DNA of 64,000 bases from Fimenecus sp963590415 (GTDB lineage Bacteria > Bacillota > Clostridia > Oscillospirales > Acutalibacteraceae). The stretch is from NCBI GenBank assembly GCA_963590415.1, contig CAVAPB010000011.1, positions 11,016 to 75,015 of the forward strand, given 5' to 3'. The notes under the pieces are model-generated. The model saw only the letters and a program-made list of their open reading frames with translations, did not search any database and was not told the origin of the DNA. The translations under genes and the position numbers were made by a program. Shown here piece after piece: positions 34,129 through 42,856 of this stretch; positions within the stretch are counted from its first letter, which is position 1; every line of letters begins with the position of its first letter.

Positions 34129-34809
34129 TTAATATAATACCATGTCAAAAAGATGGTCAAAAACATGAGAAAAGTAAACTTGTGTATATTCAAATATATC
34201 CTCTGGCGGATATGGGACCGGTTGAATGAAATTAATAATTTCTTCCCACTTCCAGTATGTTCTTTGAAAATCCGGTGGCTCAACATACCCGGGCCTAAAT
34301 GGATTATTAATTTTAATGTATGAATCTTCAGTTTTAATGTCTGTTTCGTTTTTTTCTCTTTTGACATTTGTACTTACGCCGTTGTTTTGATGTAGTTCTG
34401 TTTCATTTTTACTAATTGCTGAATCTCGGAATCCCATCCCAGTATGTGATTTATTTTCAGCAACATTCCCTCCAAAGGCGCCAGTTCCACCACCTCCGCT
34501 TGCATATCCGCCGCCACCAGCATGATATTGATCCGCTTTTAATGCAGACGCAAAATTAGAATCGTTTTCATCGACTTTTGTACTTTCTTCACCTAAAAAT
34601 TGTATTGATTTATCTATTAGTTCAATCAGTCGATCAAAAGTTAGATCTATTTCTCCTATTAACTCTTTTGTAATTTTTTCTGTATCGCCTAAGTTTTCGC
34701 TTGAAAATGGTTCTGTTATTTTTTTATAATCAAAACATTTTCCTTTCAACTTATTTAATTTTTTAACATTTTCTCTAATCTTTTCCGAATCAACTTTATA
34801 TAATCCCAT
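34129..34809 (-). CDS. WXG100-like N-terminus with Gly-rich linker, putative T7SS substrate
   Basis: The 226-aa protein has a helical first part of ~85 residues (SEKIRENVKKLNKLKGKCFD; ELIGEIDLTFDRLIELIDKS), then a Gly-rich hinge (AGGGGYASGGGGTGAFGG), and a C-terminal part rich in aromatics, Pro and acidic residues (FRPGYVEPPDFQRTYWKWEE, PVPYPPEDIFEYTQVYFSHV). No signal peptide or metal motif. A WXG100-like helical hairpin linked to a variable C-terminus is a common T7SS substrate design, but the family is not recognised. Twelve bases separate it from the gene upstream. Confidence 0.6.
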   Translation of the reverse strand: MGLYKVDSEKIRENVKKLNKLKGKCFDYKKITEPFSSENLGDTEKITKELIGEIDLTFDRLIELIDKSIQFLGEESTKVDENDSNFASALKADQYHAGGGGYASGGGGTGAFGGNVAENKSHTGMGFRDSAISKNETELHQNNGVSTNVKREKNETDIKTEDSYIKINNPFRPGYVEPPDFQRTYWKWEEIINFIQPVPYPPEDIFEYTQVYFSHVFDHLFDMVLY

Positions 34810-34821
34810 ATTATCACCTGC

Positions 34822-35112
34822 TTAATATAAGTTTTTATCTTTTTTATCTATTTCTTTAACAAAATTACTACAATAGCGTTTTGCGGTTTTGCCTATTTGC
34901 GATAGATTCTCTTTCGACGATAATTCCCTTTTCAGTTGCAAATTAAATTCCTTTACTGATTTTGCCGTCTCACCTTCAATTATTCCTTCGTTAACAACAT
35001 TTTCCATAATGTCAATATAACTTTTTACAATTTCTTGTATATCGTTATATTTAGTAACAAAATAAGTTTCTAATTCTTGATAATAATCATCGTGTACAAC
35101 TAAATCGTGCAT
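34822..35112 (-). CDS. Small helical protein, WXG100/LXG-partner-like
   Basis: A 96-aa all-helical protein (DDYYQELETYFVTKYNDIQE; SYIDIMENVVNEGIIEGETA; VKEFNLQLKRELSSKE) with size and helical-hairpin character like WXG100 proteins or the small targeting partners of LXG toxins. The WXG turn is missing. GGAGG precedes the ATG. It lies 15 bases downstream of the coiled-coil gene in a row of small helical genes after the WXG100 gene, so it is likely a co-secreted partner or chaperone. Confidence 0.6.
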   Translation of the reverse strand: MHDLVVHDDYYQELETYFVTKYNDIQEIVKSYIDIMENVVNEGIIEGETAKSVKEFNLQLKRELSSKENLSQIGKTAKRYCSNFVKEIDKKDKNLY

Positions 35113-35127
35113 CTCATTACCTCCAAA

Positions 35128-35586
35128 TTAAATCGTAGTCATAGATTCTATGGTTCTTTTTTGATTTATAAGTATTTTTATTTGATAATTGTAATTATCT
35201 ATTTTTTTATTTTGATTATTAATCGCTTCATTAAAATCATCAATTTTTTTCGAAGTTTTTCTGATTGATGATAAAACACCATTTAATGCATTTTTATATT
35301 TCGTTCCGTCAATAGCATCTCTATATGTTGAAAAAAATGTATCTTTCAATACAGCAGATGGTCTCGACACAGACGATTTTAATCCTTTTAAGATATTCAT
35401 CCCATCATCGTGTGCAACATTAATACTTGTTTTAACATTATTAAATTTATCAAGTGTTGAATTTAATTCCTTAATCTTTTTATTCAAATCATCAATGTTT
35501 TCTTCAGCTTGTACTTTGAGCTTTTTATAATTAGATATTTTCCTGTTTATCTCCGCAATTTTTCGTTGCTTTTCAGCCAAATCCAT
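35128..35586 (-). CDS. Coiled-coil T7SS accessory protein (DUF5082/YwqH-like)
   Basis: The 152-aa protein is two long coiled-coil arms (EKQRKIAEINRKISNYKKLK; KKIDDFNEAINNQNKKIDNY) joined by a middle with SSVSRPSAVLKDTFFSTYRD. Size and layout fit the DUF5082-like proteins found beside LXG toxins in Bacillus (YwqH), though the match is by eye only. It is the first gene after the hairpin that follows the WXG100 gene, and starts the AT-rich block. GGAGG lies upstream of the ATG. Confidence 0.6.
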   Translation of the reverse strand: MDLAEKQRKIAEINRKISNYKKLKVQAEENIDDLNKKIKELNSTLDKFNNVKTSINVAHDDGMNILKGLKSSVSRPSAVLKDTFFSTYRDAIDGTKYKNALNGVLSSIRKTSKKIDDFNEAINNQNKKIDNYNYQIKILINQKRTIESMTTI

Positions 35587-35642
35587 ATAAAATCCTCCAT
35601 AAGAATTAATTTATGTAAAATAAGTAATAATCATTTTTTCTA

Positions 35643-35670
35643 TGCGGTTGCAGAAATTTCTGCAACCGCA
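35643..35670 (-). terminator. Perfect 28-base palindrome after the WXG100 gene
   Basis: Arms TGCGGTTGCAGAAA/TTTCTGCAACCGCA with no extra loop bases, seven bases after the WXG100 stop. It lacks a strong T run, so it may be a leaky terminator or an RNA-stabilising end that allows higher WXG100 levels than the genes downstream. Confidence 0.65.
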
Positions 35671-35676
35671 TATTAT

Positions 35677-35970
35677 TTAGCCTCTTACAGCGGCTGCGCC
35701 CTGCTGATCTTCCATTGATCTGTTAGCAGCATAAGTATTGATATAAGAAGATATATCATTCAATGCTGCAATAACCTTCTGAATTGCAGGTTTGTGGTCA
35801 TTGGAAAAACGCTCAACAAAAGCTCTTGCCGTATCGTTCTGCCAGCCTTCCGACAACTCGCCGTTCATAGTAAGCAGAGCGTTTAACAAACTTTCCAATT
35901 CTTCTGCTCTCTGTGCGTAAACACGCTTACCGTTTTCCAATACTTCATAATCCACATAGTTGATTGCCAT
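35677..35970 (-). CDS. WXG100 (ESAT-6-like) secreted protein
   Basis: A 97-aa protein with the WXG100 helical hairpin: first helix YAQRAEELESLLNALLTM, the turn EGWQNDTARAF (W-x-x variant of WXG) and second helix VIAALNDISSYINTYA. WXG100 dimers are the universal small substrates of T7SS and gate the EssC motor. The C-terminal YxxxD/E signal is not evident. The ATG at 35970 follows AAGGAGG; a GTG nine bases earlier is too close to that site. It sits directly downstream of essC and ahead of a hairpin, which suggests separate, high expression. More GC-rich than the genes that follow. Confidence 0.88.
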   Translation of the reverse strand: MAINYVDYEVLENGKRVYAQRAEELESLLNALLTMNGELSEGWQNDTARAFVERFSNDHKPAIQKVIAALNDISSYINTYAANRSMEDQQGAAAVRG

Positions 35971-36025
35971 AATTTTCACCTCCTTATTTTTGTTATATAT
36001 AAAATCTGTTGTACAGAATTTATAC

Positions 36026-39000
36026 CTAATAAACTACCTTGATTTTTGTTAATTCGTTATTAGAGATTAAGAACGCATCGTTTTCCATTAAATGCTTTTT
36101 ATATTTCTTTAATACTGCTATTGGAACATCTACCAATTTAATATTAGAAACATCATCAAATGCAAGTATCGTACCTTCATCCCTAATCTTTTTCAAAACT
36201 TCAGGAGAGCTGTAGCTTATAGAAATATTTTCTGTTTCCGTGAACACTACAAGAGCCTTTAGTCCTTTATACTTATTAAAAATATTACTGTAAAGTTCTA
36301 ATATTTCTTTATCGTTACTTATGTACTTACAAGCATCTTGACTGTTTATAATAAGCATTAACGGTGAGAGATTTTTAATATATTCCGTTCCTCTGCGTTC
36401 TCTTTCTTCATGCCTTTCTTGCAATTTCTTATTAATCGCAACGAGAATTTCTTTAATATCCGGAAGTGATTTAGAATACAATAAAACATTTTCATGTTCG
36501 GAAATATCGCTAAATCTTTCGGTATAATCATCTACAATATACATATCGCTTTCAACATTGCATACATTCCTTTTGAAATACTCGATAAATTTTGATATTC
36601 CGTCAATGTTTTTTCCCGATATTGCTATCAAGTTATGCTGCATATAGTTTATAAACACAGGATTAACGGTAGCATAATTCAGACCTATAGCTATTTCATT
36701 GTTATTATTAGTAGTAATGCCGAAATCAGTCTTGAAGTCATTTTCCAGCAACAGCTCCGGTATCTGCGGAATGCGCTTTGCTTTTAAGCCGTTGGATTTC
36801 TCATTCTCCTCCTTAACGAATTTGCGCATTTCTTCTACACGCTCATGCTCTTTTTCGCCCTCAAAGGCAAGGTATGTCTGGCACTCGTAATGCTGTTTGT
36901 CCTGTTCTATGATGCATCTGCCCGCCACCGACGGAATCTGCATTCTGCAATAATCAAATACAGAGCTGTACTCTCCGCTATCGTTACAGAAAAGGGCTAC
37001 TTTTGAGGCAAAATTCGACATATATCTGTATCCGATTCCCTGCGTCTGCGAATTCGCCACAATTACGCTTATTCCGACGGCTATACCCTCACGGCAAATT
37101 GTCAAAAGAGTATCGTCATCCTGCAAATACAGCTCATTGAGTGCAGTAAGGTTGTCTATCATAAGAACTATCTGCGGTATATCGGTATTGCCCGCCTCTT
37201 TGTACGAAAGGTAATTGCTTACTCCGGCAGAGAGAAGCTTTTCTTTTCTTGCGGCAATCTCCCCGAGTATCAGCTTGAACAGGTTTTTAAGCTTTTCATC
37301 CTCGTTCGATACCACAACTCCGCCGACATGGTTCAGCGATTCAAAGTTTTTAAGCACCATGGAAGCAAAATCTATGATGTAAATATTTACCTCGTCGACA
37401 GTGTATCTGTCCGCAATTCCCCTGATTATGAGCTGCAACAGATTTGTTTTGCCGCTCATTGAGGAGCCGATAATGAGGGTGTTTTCGCCGAATATGTTTA
37501 TTCCCGTAACCTCCTGAAGCTGGTTATCGGGGTCGTCGTAAATACCTATCGGCACAGAAAGGCTGTCAAGGCTATTTACTTTACAGCTGTAATTTATTCT
37601 TTCCGCAAGCGGCGGGAGACAGATGTCAGGAAGCTTTGCAAGATTTGATTTACTTGCATACTCCGAAACATAATCGACTATTGCCTCCAGTTGGGTTCTG
37701 TTGCCGTCGCCCGATTTCTTTTTCTTCTGACGGTAAACGGGAATTCTTTTTCCCGAATCGGCAAGCGCATAAACGGTAAATTCCTTGACATTGCTGTTGT
37801 CGGATTTCTCCGGTGCGCCGCTGTATGCGGACTGAAACAGCTCAAATATTTCATTGTTACCGACCTGCAAATAAGCACGGCCGGGTTCCTTTATCTCTGC
37901 CGCAAGCGGAGATTTAAGCACCTCGTTTGAGTCAGCCTGGTCCTGTACTTTAAGGCAGAGCTTAAACCTTGAGTTTGACCAAATTTGGTCGTCAACCTGT
38001 CCGCTCGGCTTCTGTGTCGCAAGAATAAGATGCACGCCGAGGCTTCTGCCGATACGGGCAGCGGAAATAAGCTCCTTCATAAACTCGGGCTGATCGGCTT
38101 TCAGCTCGGCAAATTCATCGACAATGAGAATAAGGTGCGGTAAAGGCTCGTTCACCTCGCCCGCCTTGTATTTTTTTATGTATTTATCGATATGGTTTAC
38201 TTCAGCCTCTGCAAACAGACGCTGTCTTTTCTTTAACTCCGCTTTGATTGATTTGAGTGAACGGTCTATTTCTTTACCGTCAATATTCGTTATCGCACCC
38301 ACAAGATGCGGCAAATTCTTGAACTGATTTACCATACCGCCGCCCTTGAAGTCGATTATTACAAATCCGACCTCGTACGGATGGAAAAGCAATGCCATAG
38401 AGAGAATATATGTCTGCAAAATTTCCGACTTACCGGAGCCGGTTGTACCCGCGACAAGTCCGTGAGGACCGTGAGCTTTATCGTGCAGGTCAAGCGATAC
38501 GACGCCGCTTTTTGACACGCCGATAGGTGCTGACATTGACCTGAACACCTGCGACCTGTTCCAGTTTGCGCCAAGGTCAACATCGTCGACCGTAAGGATA
38601 TTAAGCAGCTTAAACAGTGAGATATTCTTGACGAGAGTGCCCTCCAAAGAGAGCTCCTCGGTATAGACAGGCGCAAGAAGATTTACGATATTTTCCGCCT
38701 GAGCATCGGTAACCGCCGTGAAAACAAAATCGCTTGATTTGCTTTTATCTGCGGCATTTATCAAAACTCCGTCGGAAGAGTCACGAAGCTCCGCTATATA
38801 TCCGCAGCCCTGTCCTATATCGGCTCTTGTGTTGCCGAAGAATATAAAGGTAATTCCAAGCTCCTTTGCCTTGCTTACAAACTTTGAAATGGGATGGTTC
38901 TGGAAGCCGTATTCATCGTAGAGGAATACAACTATATGTGGCTGCTTTGTCTTGTTCTGCTCACGCAAGGTAAGCTCTTTATAGAGATATTCAAACAGAA

Positions 39001-40495
39001 TATTCTTGCTTTCGTCGTCGCAGACGATATTGCGTACGCCGATTGTTTCGTTATAAACATGCGGCAGCATACGAAGCCAATACACCTTGTCTTTGTTCTC
39101 GGCTTCGGCAACAAAGAAAAGCTTGACATCCGACTGGAAATGGCGGGCGCAAATATCAATGACGATATTTTTCATAATTCCGAAGCGATTGCTCTCCGTA
39201 CCGACAATTCCGAATGCGTTAATTTCTTTCAAATCGCAGAAAATCGGCGCATTGTGAACGAACTTGAATTCCTTGCTGATTTCCTCGGGCTTTGTCTGCA
39301 AATCGTCCTCGACCTCAAGCCGCTCCTGTTTTTTGAAATTCACGACTTTTTTTGCCTCTGTATCGCCCGTTCCGAGCCTTACGCACAGGAAATCGCCGTC
39401 CTCCGGAGAACGCTCAAACAAATGACTTGAAAAATGTGCGAAATATTGATTTTCCAAATTTGAGTCTATATATATTTCCTCCAGCGCCGCCTGCTCTTTC
39501 AGGCGTTCATCGGTAATTTCCTTTCTCTTGTTGTCAATATATGCGTTATATTTTTCTATCCTTTCGGCAGCGTTGTCTTTGAATTCTTTCTTCGCCTGAA
39601 TGTAATTGACAATTCCAACAACTATTCCTATACCGCTTGAAATCAGCATATACGGGCTGAGCGTAGCAGCGCCGCCGACACCGACCGCAACCAATCCCAA
39701 GGAGGGCAAAAGCTTTGTAATTATATTATTCTTTTGCTTTTTCGGCTTTGCGGGAGGGTCAAGGACTTCGATTTTTTCATCGTTTATTACGGTCATTATC
39801 CTTGTGTTGCGGTTGAATTTCGGATAACCGTTCTTTTGCGATATGTCGGCAAAAGCTAATCCGTTAATTCTTGTGTTTATTGATGTGTAAAGCTTCAAAT
39901 CCTTAACATAGAAGCTGTAATCCGCAATGGAAAAGAAATCATAATTCTTTATTACCGCTCCGTCGGCGGACTTGCTGCCGTTGACATATACGCCGTACTC
40001 GGAAGCCTTAATCAAAAGCTTAAAGCCGTCCTTGCATTTGACAAGCTCAATATAATCCCTTGATGAATATTTGCTTTCAAGAATGATGTTTGCGGCAGAA
40101 TTTCCCGAAAATACAATACTGTTTCTACCGGATATATCGACAACTCTGCTGTAATCCTTTTTTTCGTTATCAAAATCGTAAAGGAATTCTATTTCAAAAA
40201 GCAATGTGTCCGAATTCTGATATTTCACGGAAAATCTGTCCCCGTGGAAGAGTTCTTTTGTAACAAGCTTTCTGACATCGCCGACATCCGCAAAAACATT
40301 GTCGGAGCACATAAGCTGCCACTTATTGTTCTTCTTTATAAATGTAAGCGAAAAGTTTTCAAAAAACTGTTCTTTATAAAAACGAACATCGCAGTCCGTA
40401 TCAAGACCCACCTTGATATATTGATCCTCCGCAGAGAGCTGAATTTCCCTGTAAAGATTTTTATTGCTTATTTTCAAAACATACCCGTATTCCAT
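36026..40495 (-). CDS. essC: T7SS motor ATPase EssC (FHA-FtsK/SpoIIIE)
   Basis: A 1489-aa EssC, the membrane ATPase that drives T7SS export. Two FHA-like domains fill residues ~1-205, two membrane helices ~261-300 (PSLGLVAVGVGGAATLSPYM, GIGIVVGIVNYI), then three FtsK/SpoIIIE ATPase domains: D1 with AGTTGSGKSEILQT (~residue 688) and LILIVDEFAEL, D2 with IGSSMSGKTNLLQL (~1010) and IVLMIDNLTAL, and a degenerate D3 (ISGKNIDGISKFIEYF). The last ~230 codons (36026 to ~36720) are much more AT-rich than the rest, so the D3 end has a different history. The gene follows yukD and precedes the WXG100 gene. Confidence 0.95.
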   Translation of the reverse strand: MEYGYVLKISNKNLYREIQLSAEDQYIKVGLDTDCDVRFYKEQFFENFSLTFIKKNNKWQLMCSDNVFADVGDVRKLVTKELFHGDRFSVKYQNSDTLLFEIEFLYDFDNEKKDYSRVVDISGRNSIVFSGNSAANIILESKYSSRDYIELVKCKDGFKLLIKASEYGVYVNGSKSADGAVIKNYDFFSIADYSFYVKDLKLYTSINTRINGLAFADISQKNGYPKFNRNTRIMTVINDEKIEVLDPPAKPKKQKNNIITKLLPSLGLVAVGVGGAATLSPYMLISSGIGIVVGIVNYIQAKKEFKDNAAERIEKYNAYIDNKRKEITDERLKEQAALEEIYIDSNLENQYFAHFSSHLFERSPEDGDFLCVRLGTGDTEAKKVVNFKKQERLEVEDDLQTKPEEISKEFKFVHNAPIFCDLKEINAFGIVGTESNRFGIMKNIVIDICARHFQSDVKLFFVAEAENKDKVYWLRMLPHVYNETIGVRNIVCDDESKNILFEYLYKELTLREQNKTKQPHIVVFLYDEYGFQNHPISKFVSKAKELGITFIFFGNTRADIGQGCGYIAELRDSSDGVLINAADKSKSSDFVFTAVTDAQAENIVNLLAPVYTEELSLEGTLVKNISLFKLLNILTVDDVDLGANWNRSQVFRSMSAPIGVSKSGVVSLDLHDKAHGPHGLVAGTTGSGKSEILQTYILSMALLFHPYEVGFVIIDFKGGGMVNQFKNLPHLVGAITNIDGKEIDRSLKSIKAELKKRQRLFAEAEVNHIDKYIKKYKAGEVNEPLPHLILIVDEFAELKADQPEFMKELISAARIGRSLGVHLILATQKPSGQVDDQIWSNSRFKLCLKVQDQADSNEVLKSPLAAEIKEPGRAYLQVGNNEIFELFQSAYSGAPEKSDNSNVKEFTVYALADSGKRIPVYRQKKKKSGDGNRTQLEAIVDYVSEYASKSNLAKLPDICLPPLAERINYSCKVNSLDSLSVPIGIYDDPDNQLQEVTGINIFGENTLIIGSSMSGKTNLLQLIIRGIADRYTVDEVNIYIIDFASMVLKNFESLNHVGGVVVSNEDEKLKNLFKLILGEIAARKEKLLSAGVSNYLSYKEAGNTDIPQIVLMIDNLTALNELYLQDDDTLLTICREGIAVGISVIVANSQTQGIGYRYMSNFASKVALFCNDSGEYSSVFDYCRMQIPSVAGRCIIEQDKQHYECQTYLAFEGEKEHERVEEMRKFVKEENEKSNGLKAKRIPQIPELLLENDFKTDFGITTNNNNEIAIGLNYATVNPVFINYMQHNLIAISGKNIDGISKFIEYFKRNVCNVESDMYIVDDYTERFSDISEHENVLLYSKSLPDIKEILVAINKKLQERHEERERRGTEYIKNLSPLMLIINSQDACKYISNDKEILELYSNIFNKYKGLKALVVFTETENISISYSSPEVLKKIRDEGTILAFDDVSNIKLVDVPIAVLKKYKKHLMENDAFLISNNELTKIKVVY

Positions 40496-40505
40496 AATTA
40501 CAACC

Positions 40506-40757
40506 TCACTCGGTAAAATAAATCTCTGTTCCGTTTCTCACGCCGAAATCGGAAAGCTCCTTGTTGCCTTTAAGAAGCGAAATCGGCCTCTCCGCCTTCA
40601 AATAACAATTCTTTATATCTGAAGTTTCAATTCCGAGGTCGTATGCGGCATTGAGCGCATTTACCAAATCATTTGCCGAAATATCAAGCGGTATGTCAAG
40701 GTCAACCGAGAACCTGCGTTTTGGAATGTTAAAAACAACAATAGCCCTGTTTTCCAT
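40506..40757 (-). CDS. yukD: Ubiquitin-like T7SS protein YukD/EsaB
   Basis: An 83-aa ubiquitin-fold protein (RAIVVFNIPKRRFSVDLDIP; ERPISLLKGNKELSDFGVRN; GTEIYFTE) without a C-terminal di-Gly, as in the YukD/EsaB family. These cytosolic proteins are required for T7SSb activity, with a regulatory or assembly role. It lies 10 bases ahead of essC and 12 after the CpaE-like gene, in one operon. Confidence 0.88.
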   Translation of the reverse strand: MENRAIVVFNIPKRRFSVDLDIPLDISANDLVNALNAAYDLGIETSDIKNCYLKAERPISLLKGNKELSDFGVRNGTEIYFTE

Positions 40758-40769
40758 TTACTTACTCTC

Positions 40770-41819
40770 CTATATCAATAAATACGAAACCTTTTGCACA
40801 TCCTGAAGCTTTGCAAAGCCCTCCGTGCCGTCTTTTGAAAAATCGCCGTAATGCTTAATATGCTCGTCCACAACAAAATTGGGCTTTACATCTCCGTCAA
40901 CCAAAGCGTTGAAAGTTTTTTCATCAAAGTCGTTGCAGATGAAATGGAACTTTTCGCTGTCGTTGCAGGTTATGTTCTTCAAAAGCATATTTGTTGCAAA
41001 AACCGAATTGGTGTTCTGCGTCGTAATTATCAAAACCTTGTCCGCATAGGTTATCAAATCGGTTTTGAATTTATCAAATGACGAATCGGTATCAACAACG
41101 ATTACATCATATTTTTTTGTTGCTTTAGCCGATTTTACAAATTCAAGATACACCGAGCAATCCACACCGAACGAAGGTAGAGCCATTGAGAAAGGAGGCA
41201 AATAGTCAAATCCCTCGTTCCTTACCGTGTGGCTTACACGGCTGAACAGGGACGAATCGGGTTTGAGGAACTCCGACATTGAATTGTTGGGTAACGGCAG
41301 GCTGTTTTTTACATTGCACTGAAAATTGTTTATAACCTGAGCATTTACATATAAGACCTTGTTGTATCCTTTTGCCAATGCCGAGCAAACGCCGAGTGCC
41401 ACCGAGGTCTTTCCGACGCCGCCTGCCGCAGAGCACACGACCGCAACCGTTGTTTCTCTTGATTTCTGCGTAAAAGGCGAAAGCTTGCTTTTAGCCACAA
41501 TCTGTTTATAAATGTCGTCGGCGTTTGAATATTTGAATATTCTTTCCACCGACAAATCCTCTGTTCCGCCCTCGTCAACATTCTCGGTAAGGACAAAGAC
41601 ATTGTCAATGTTATGCCGCTGGAGCTCGGAGGTATATAATTCCTCGCTTACGACAAGGACGCTCACCGTCCTCGGAATTGAAAAGTACGAATTGAAGTAT
41701 TCCGTCTGCGAAATAACCTCCAACTCGATTTCATCGCCGAGCTGTTCAAGGAACTTTATTTCTAACGATGATAAATACTTTTCGTCCGAGTCGGCAATTA
41801 TTATTGTAGATTTTGCCAT
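40770..41819 (-). CDS. CpaE/MinD-like P-loop ATPase with receiver-like N-terminus
   Basis: The 349-aa protein has a receiver-like N-terminal domain (STIIIADSDEKYLSSLEIKF, with an Asp pair) and from residue ~123 a MinD/ParA-type ATPase: deviant Walker A VCSAAGGVGKTSVAL, then DYLPPFSMALP and VIVVDTDSSFDKF (Walker B) and LIITTQNTNSVFA. The order equals CpaE/TadZ, which localises pilus machines at the pole. In this T7SS operon, between an FHA protein and yukD, it may position the secretion apparatus or respond to its ATP state. Whether the receiver is phosphorylated is unclear; the conserved Lys is not obvious. Confidence 0.82.
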   Translation of the reverse strand: MAKSTIIIADSDEKYLSSLEIKFLEQLGDEIELEVISQTEYFNSYFSIPRTVSVLVVSEELYTSELQRHNIDNVFVLTENVDEGGTEDLSVERIFKYSNADDIYKQIVAKSKLSPFTQKSRETTVAVVCSAAGGVGKTSVALGVCSALAKGYNKVLYVNAQVINNFQCNVKNSLPLPNNSMSEFLKPDSSLFSRVSHTVRNEGFDYLPPFSMALPSFGVDCSVYLEFVKSAKATKKYDVIVVDTDSSFDKFKTDLITYADKVLIITTQNTNSVFATNMLLKNITCNDSEKFHFICNDFDEKTFNALVDGDVKPNFVVDEHIKHYGDFSKDGTEGFAKLQDVQKVSYLLI

Positions 41820-41830
41820 TTTACCACCCC

Positions 41831-42745
41831 TTAGAAATCAACCTTGAAAGAACTGTTTGCAAGCTTTACCGTATCTCCGTTGTTAAGAGGATAAGCCCGT
41901 CCCTTTGCAAGTGCGGAATTATTGATAAATGTTCCGTTTGCGCTTCCCAAATCAGTCAAATAATAGGAACCGTTTTGGAATGTGATTTTACAGTGCTTAC
42001 GGCTTATTGCATTATTGAATGAAATTACCCCGTTCACGGCAGAAGGGTTTTTGCCGATAACAAACTCTGCCGTGCTGATATTGAACATAACATTATCCGA
42101 CGGATTGACCGAATAAAACCTCATAACGGGCTGTGAAGCGAATTTCCGCACCTCGGGTTTCGACGGCTGCACTCTCGCTTTACCGTTACCGCCCATTTCC
42201 GAGCAGACAGAGTCATAAACCTGATTGAGCCCTATTGTGCCGTTTGAAAGGTAGCCGCAAATTCTCGGGAGGCGCTCATCGGAAAACGGCATTGAGGTTA
42301 TAAGCTTTATGGTGTTTGCCCTTAAATCGTTTTCAAAAGCAAGCGAGCTGCTCTCGTCGTTATTTACGGGCAAATAAATGAAATCGACCTCATATGTTTT
42401 GGTGTCTATGAAAATCTTATCAAACGACAAGTCGAGGTTGTTACAGTTCAAGAAGCCGTTCTGACGGATGTCGATTATTGCATTGAGCAAATTAGCAATA
42501 AGCATTAAAAATGTATCGACATCAATCGAAGCTATCATATTTTTAAGCGATTTGTAATTTGAAGAAAAATACAAAAGTTTTATTTTTCCGTTGTATAAAA
42601 GCTTTGAACATTTGACAAAGTTCTTGCTTTGGTTTTTAAGGACTTTATATTCCGTAAGCGAAAACATTCCGTTATCGTTGAGAACATAGTAAGCGTTTGC
42701 GCTGTCAAAGCCCTCCGAAAAAAGGTCCTGTCCGAAAATTCCCAT
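41831..42745 (-). CDS. DUF6382-like protein with C-terminal FHA domain
   Basis: A 304-aa protein. The first ~165 residues resemble the N-terminal part of the second FHA protein at 55439-56521 (FLNCNNLDLSFDKIFIDTKT, VDFIYLPVN versus LHFIYQPVV), a domain of the DUF6382 type. Residues ~225-300 are a classic FHA domain: EFVIGKNPSAVNG, AISRKHCKITFQNG and GSANGTFINN, with the Arg/Ser/His/Asn set that binds phosphothreonine. It therefore reads phosphorylation by the locus kinases, perhaps joining the EssC FHA domains. First gene of the second T7SS transcription unit, directly after a terminator. Confidence 0.85.
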   Translation of the reverse strand: MGIFGQDLFSEGFDSANAYYVLNDNGMFSLTEYKVLKNQSKNFVKCSKLLYNGKIKLLYFSSNYKSLKNMIASIDVDTFLMLIANLLNAIIDIRQNGFLNCNNLDLSFDKIFIDTKTYEVDFIYLPVNNDESSSLAFENDLRANTIKLITSMPFSDERLPRICGYLSNGTIGLNQVYDSVCSEMGGNGKARVQPSKPEVRKFASQPVMRFYSVNPSDNVMFNISTAEFVIGKNPSAVNGVISFNNAISRKHCKITFQNGSYYLTDLGSANGTFINNSALAKGRAYPLNNGDTVKLANSSFKVDF

Positions 42746-42773
42746 TTTAATTCCCCTACCGCATTAAAATCAT

Positions 42774-42803
42774 AAGCGAATGTTCATAAGCTGAGCATTC
42801 GTT
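42774..42803. promoter_or_regulatory. Inverted repeat upstream of the FHA-CpaE-yukD-essC unit
   Basis: GCGAATG and CATTCG arms around an 18-base spacing, between the terminator at 42819-42846 and the start of the FHA gene. No canonical promoter with a good -35 box is seen here; the repeat could be a regulator site or a processing hairpin. Confidence 0.35.
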
Positions 42804-42818
42804 TATAAGCTTAATTAA

Positions 42819-42846
42819 GACGGGCACGGCACAGACCGTGCCCGTC
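42819..42846 (-). terminator. Terminator after the giant Ig-repeat protein
   Basis: Arms GACGGGCACGG/CCGTGCCCGTC, followed on the reverse strand by TTAATT. It divides the T7SS locus into two transcription units, or lets only part of the transcripts through. Confidence 0.8.
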
Positions 42847-42856
42847 AACGGTTTAA

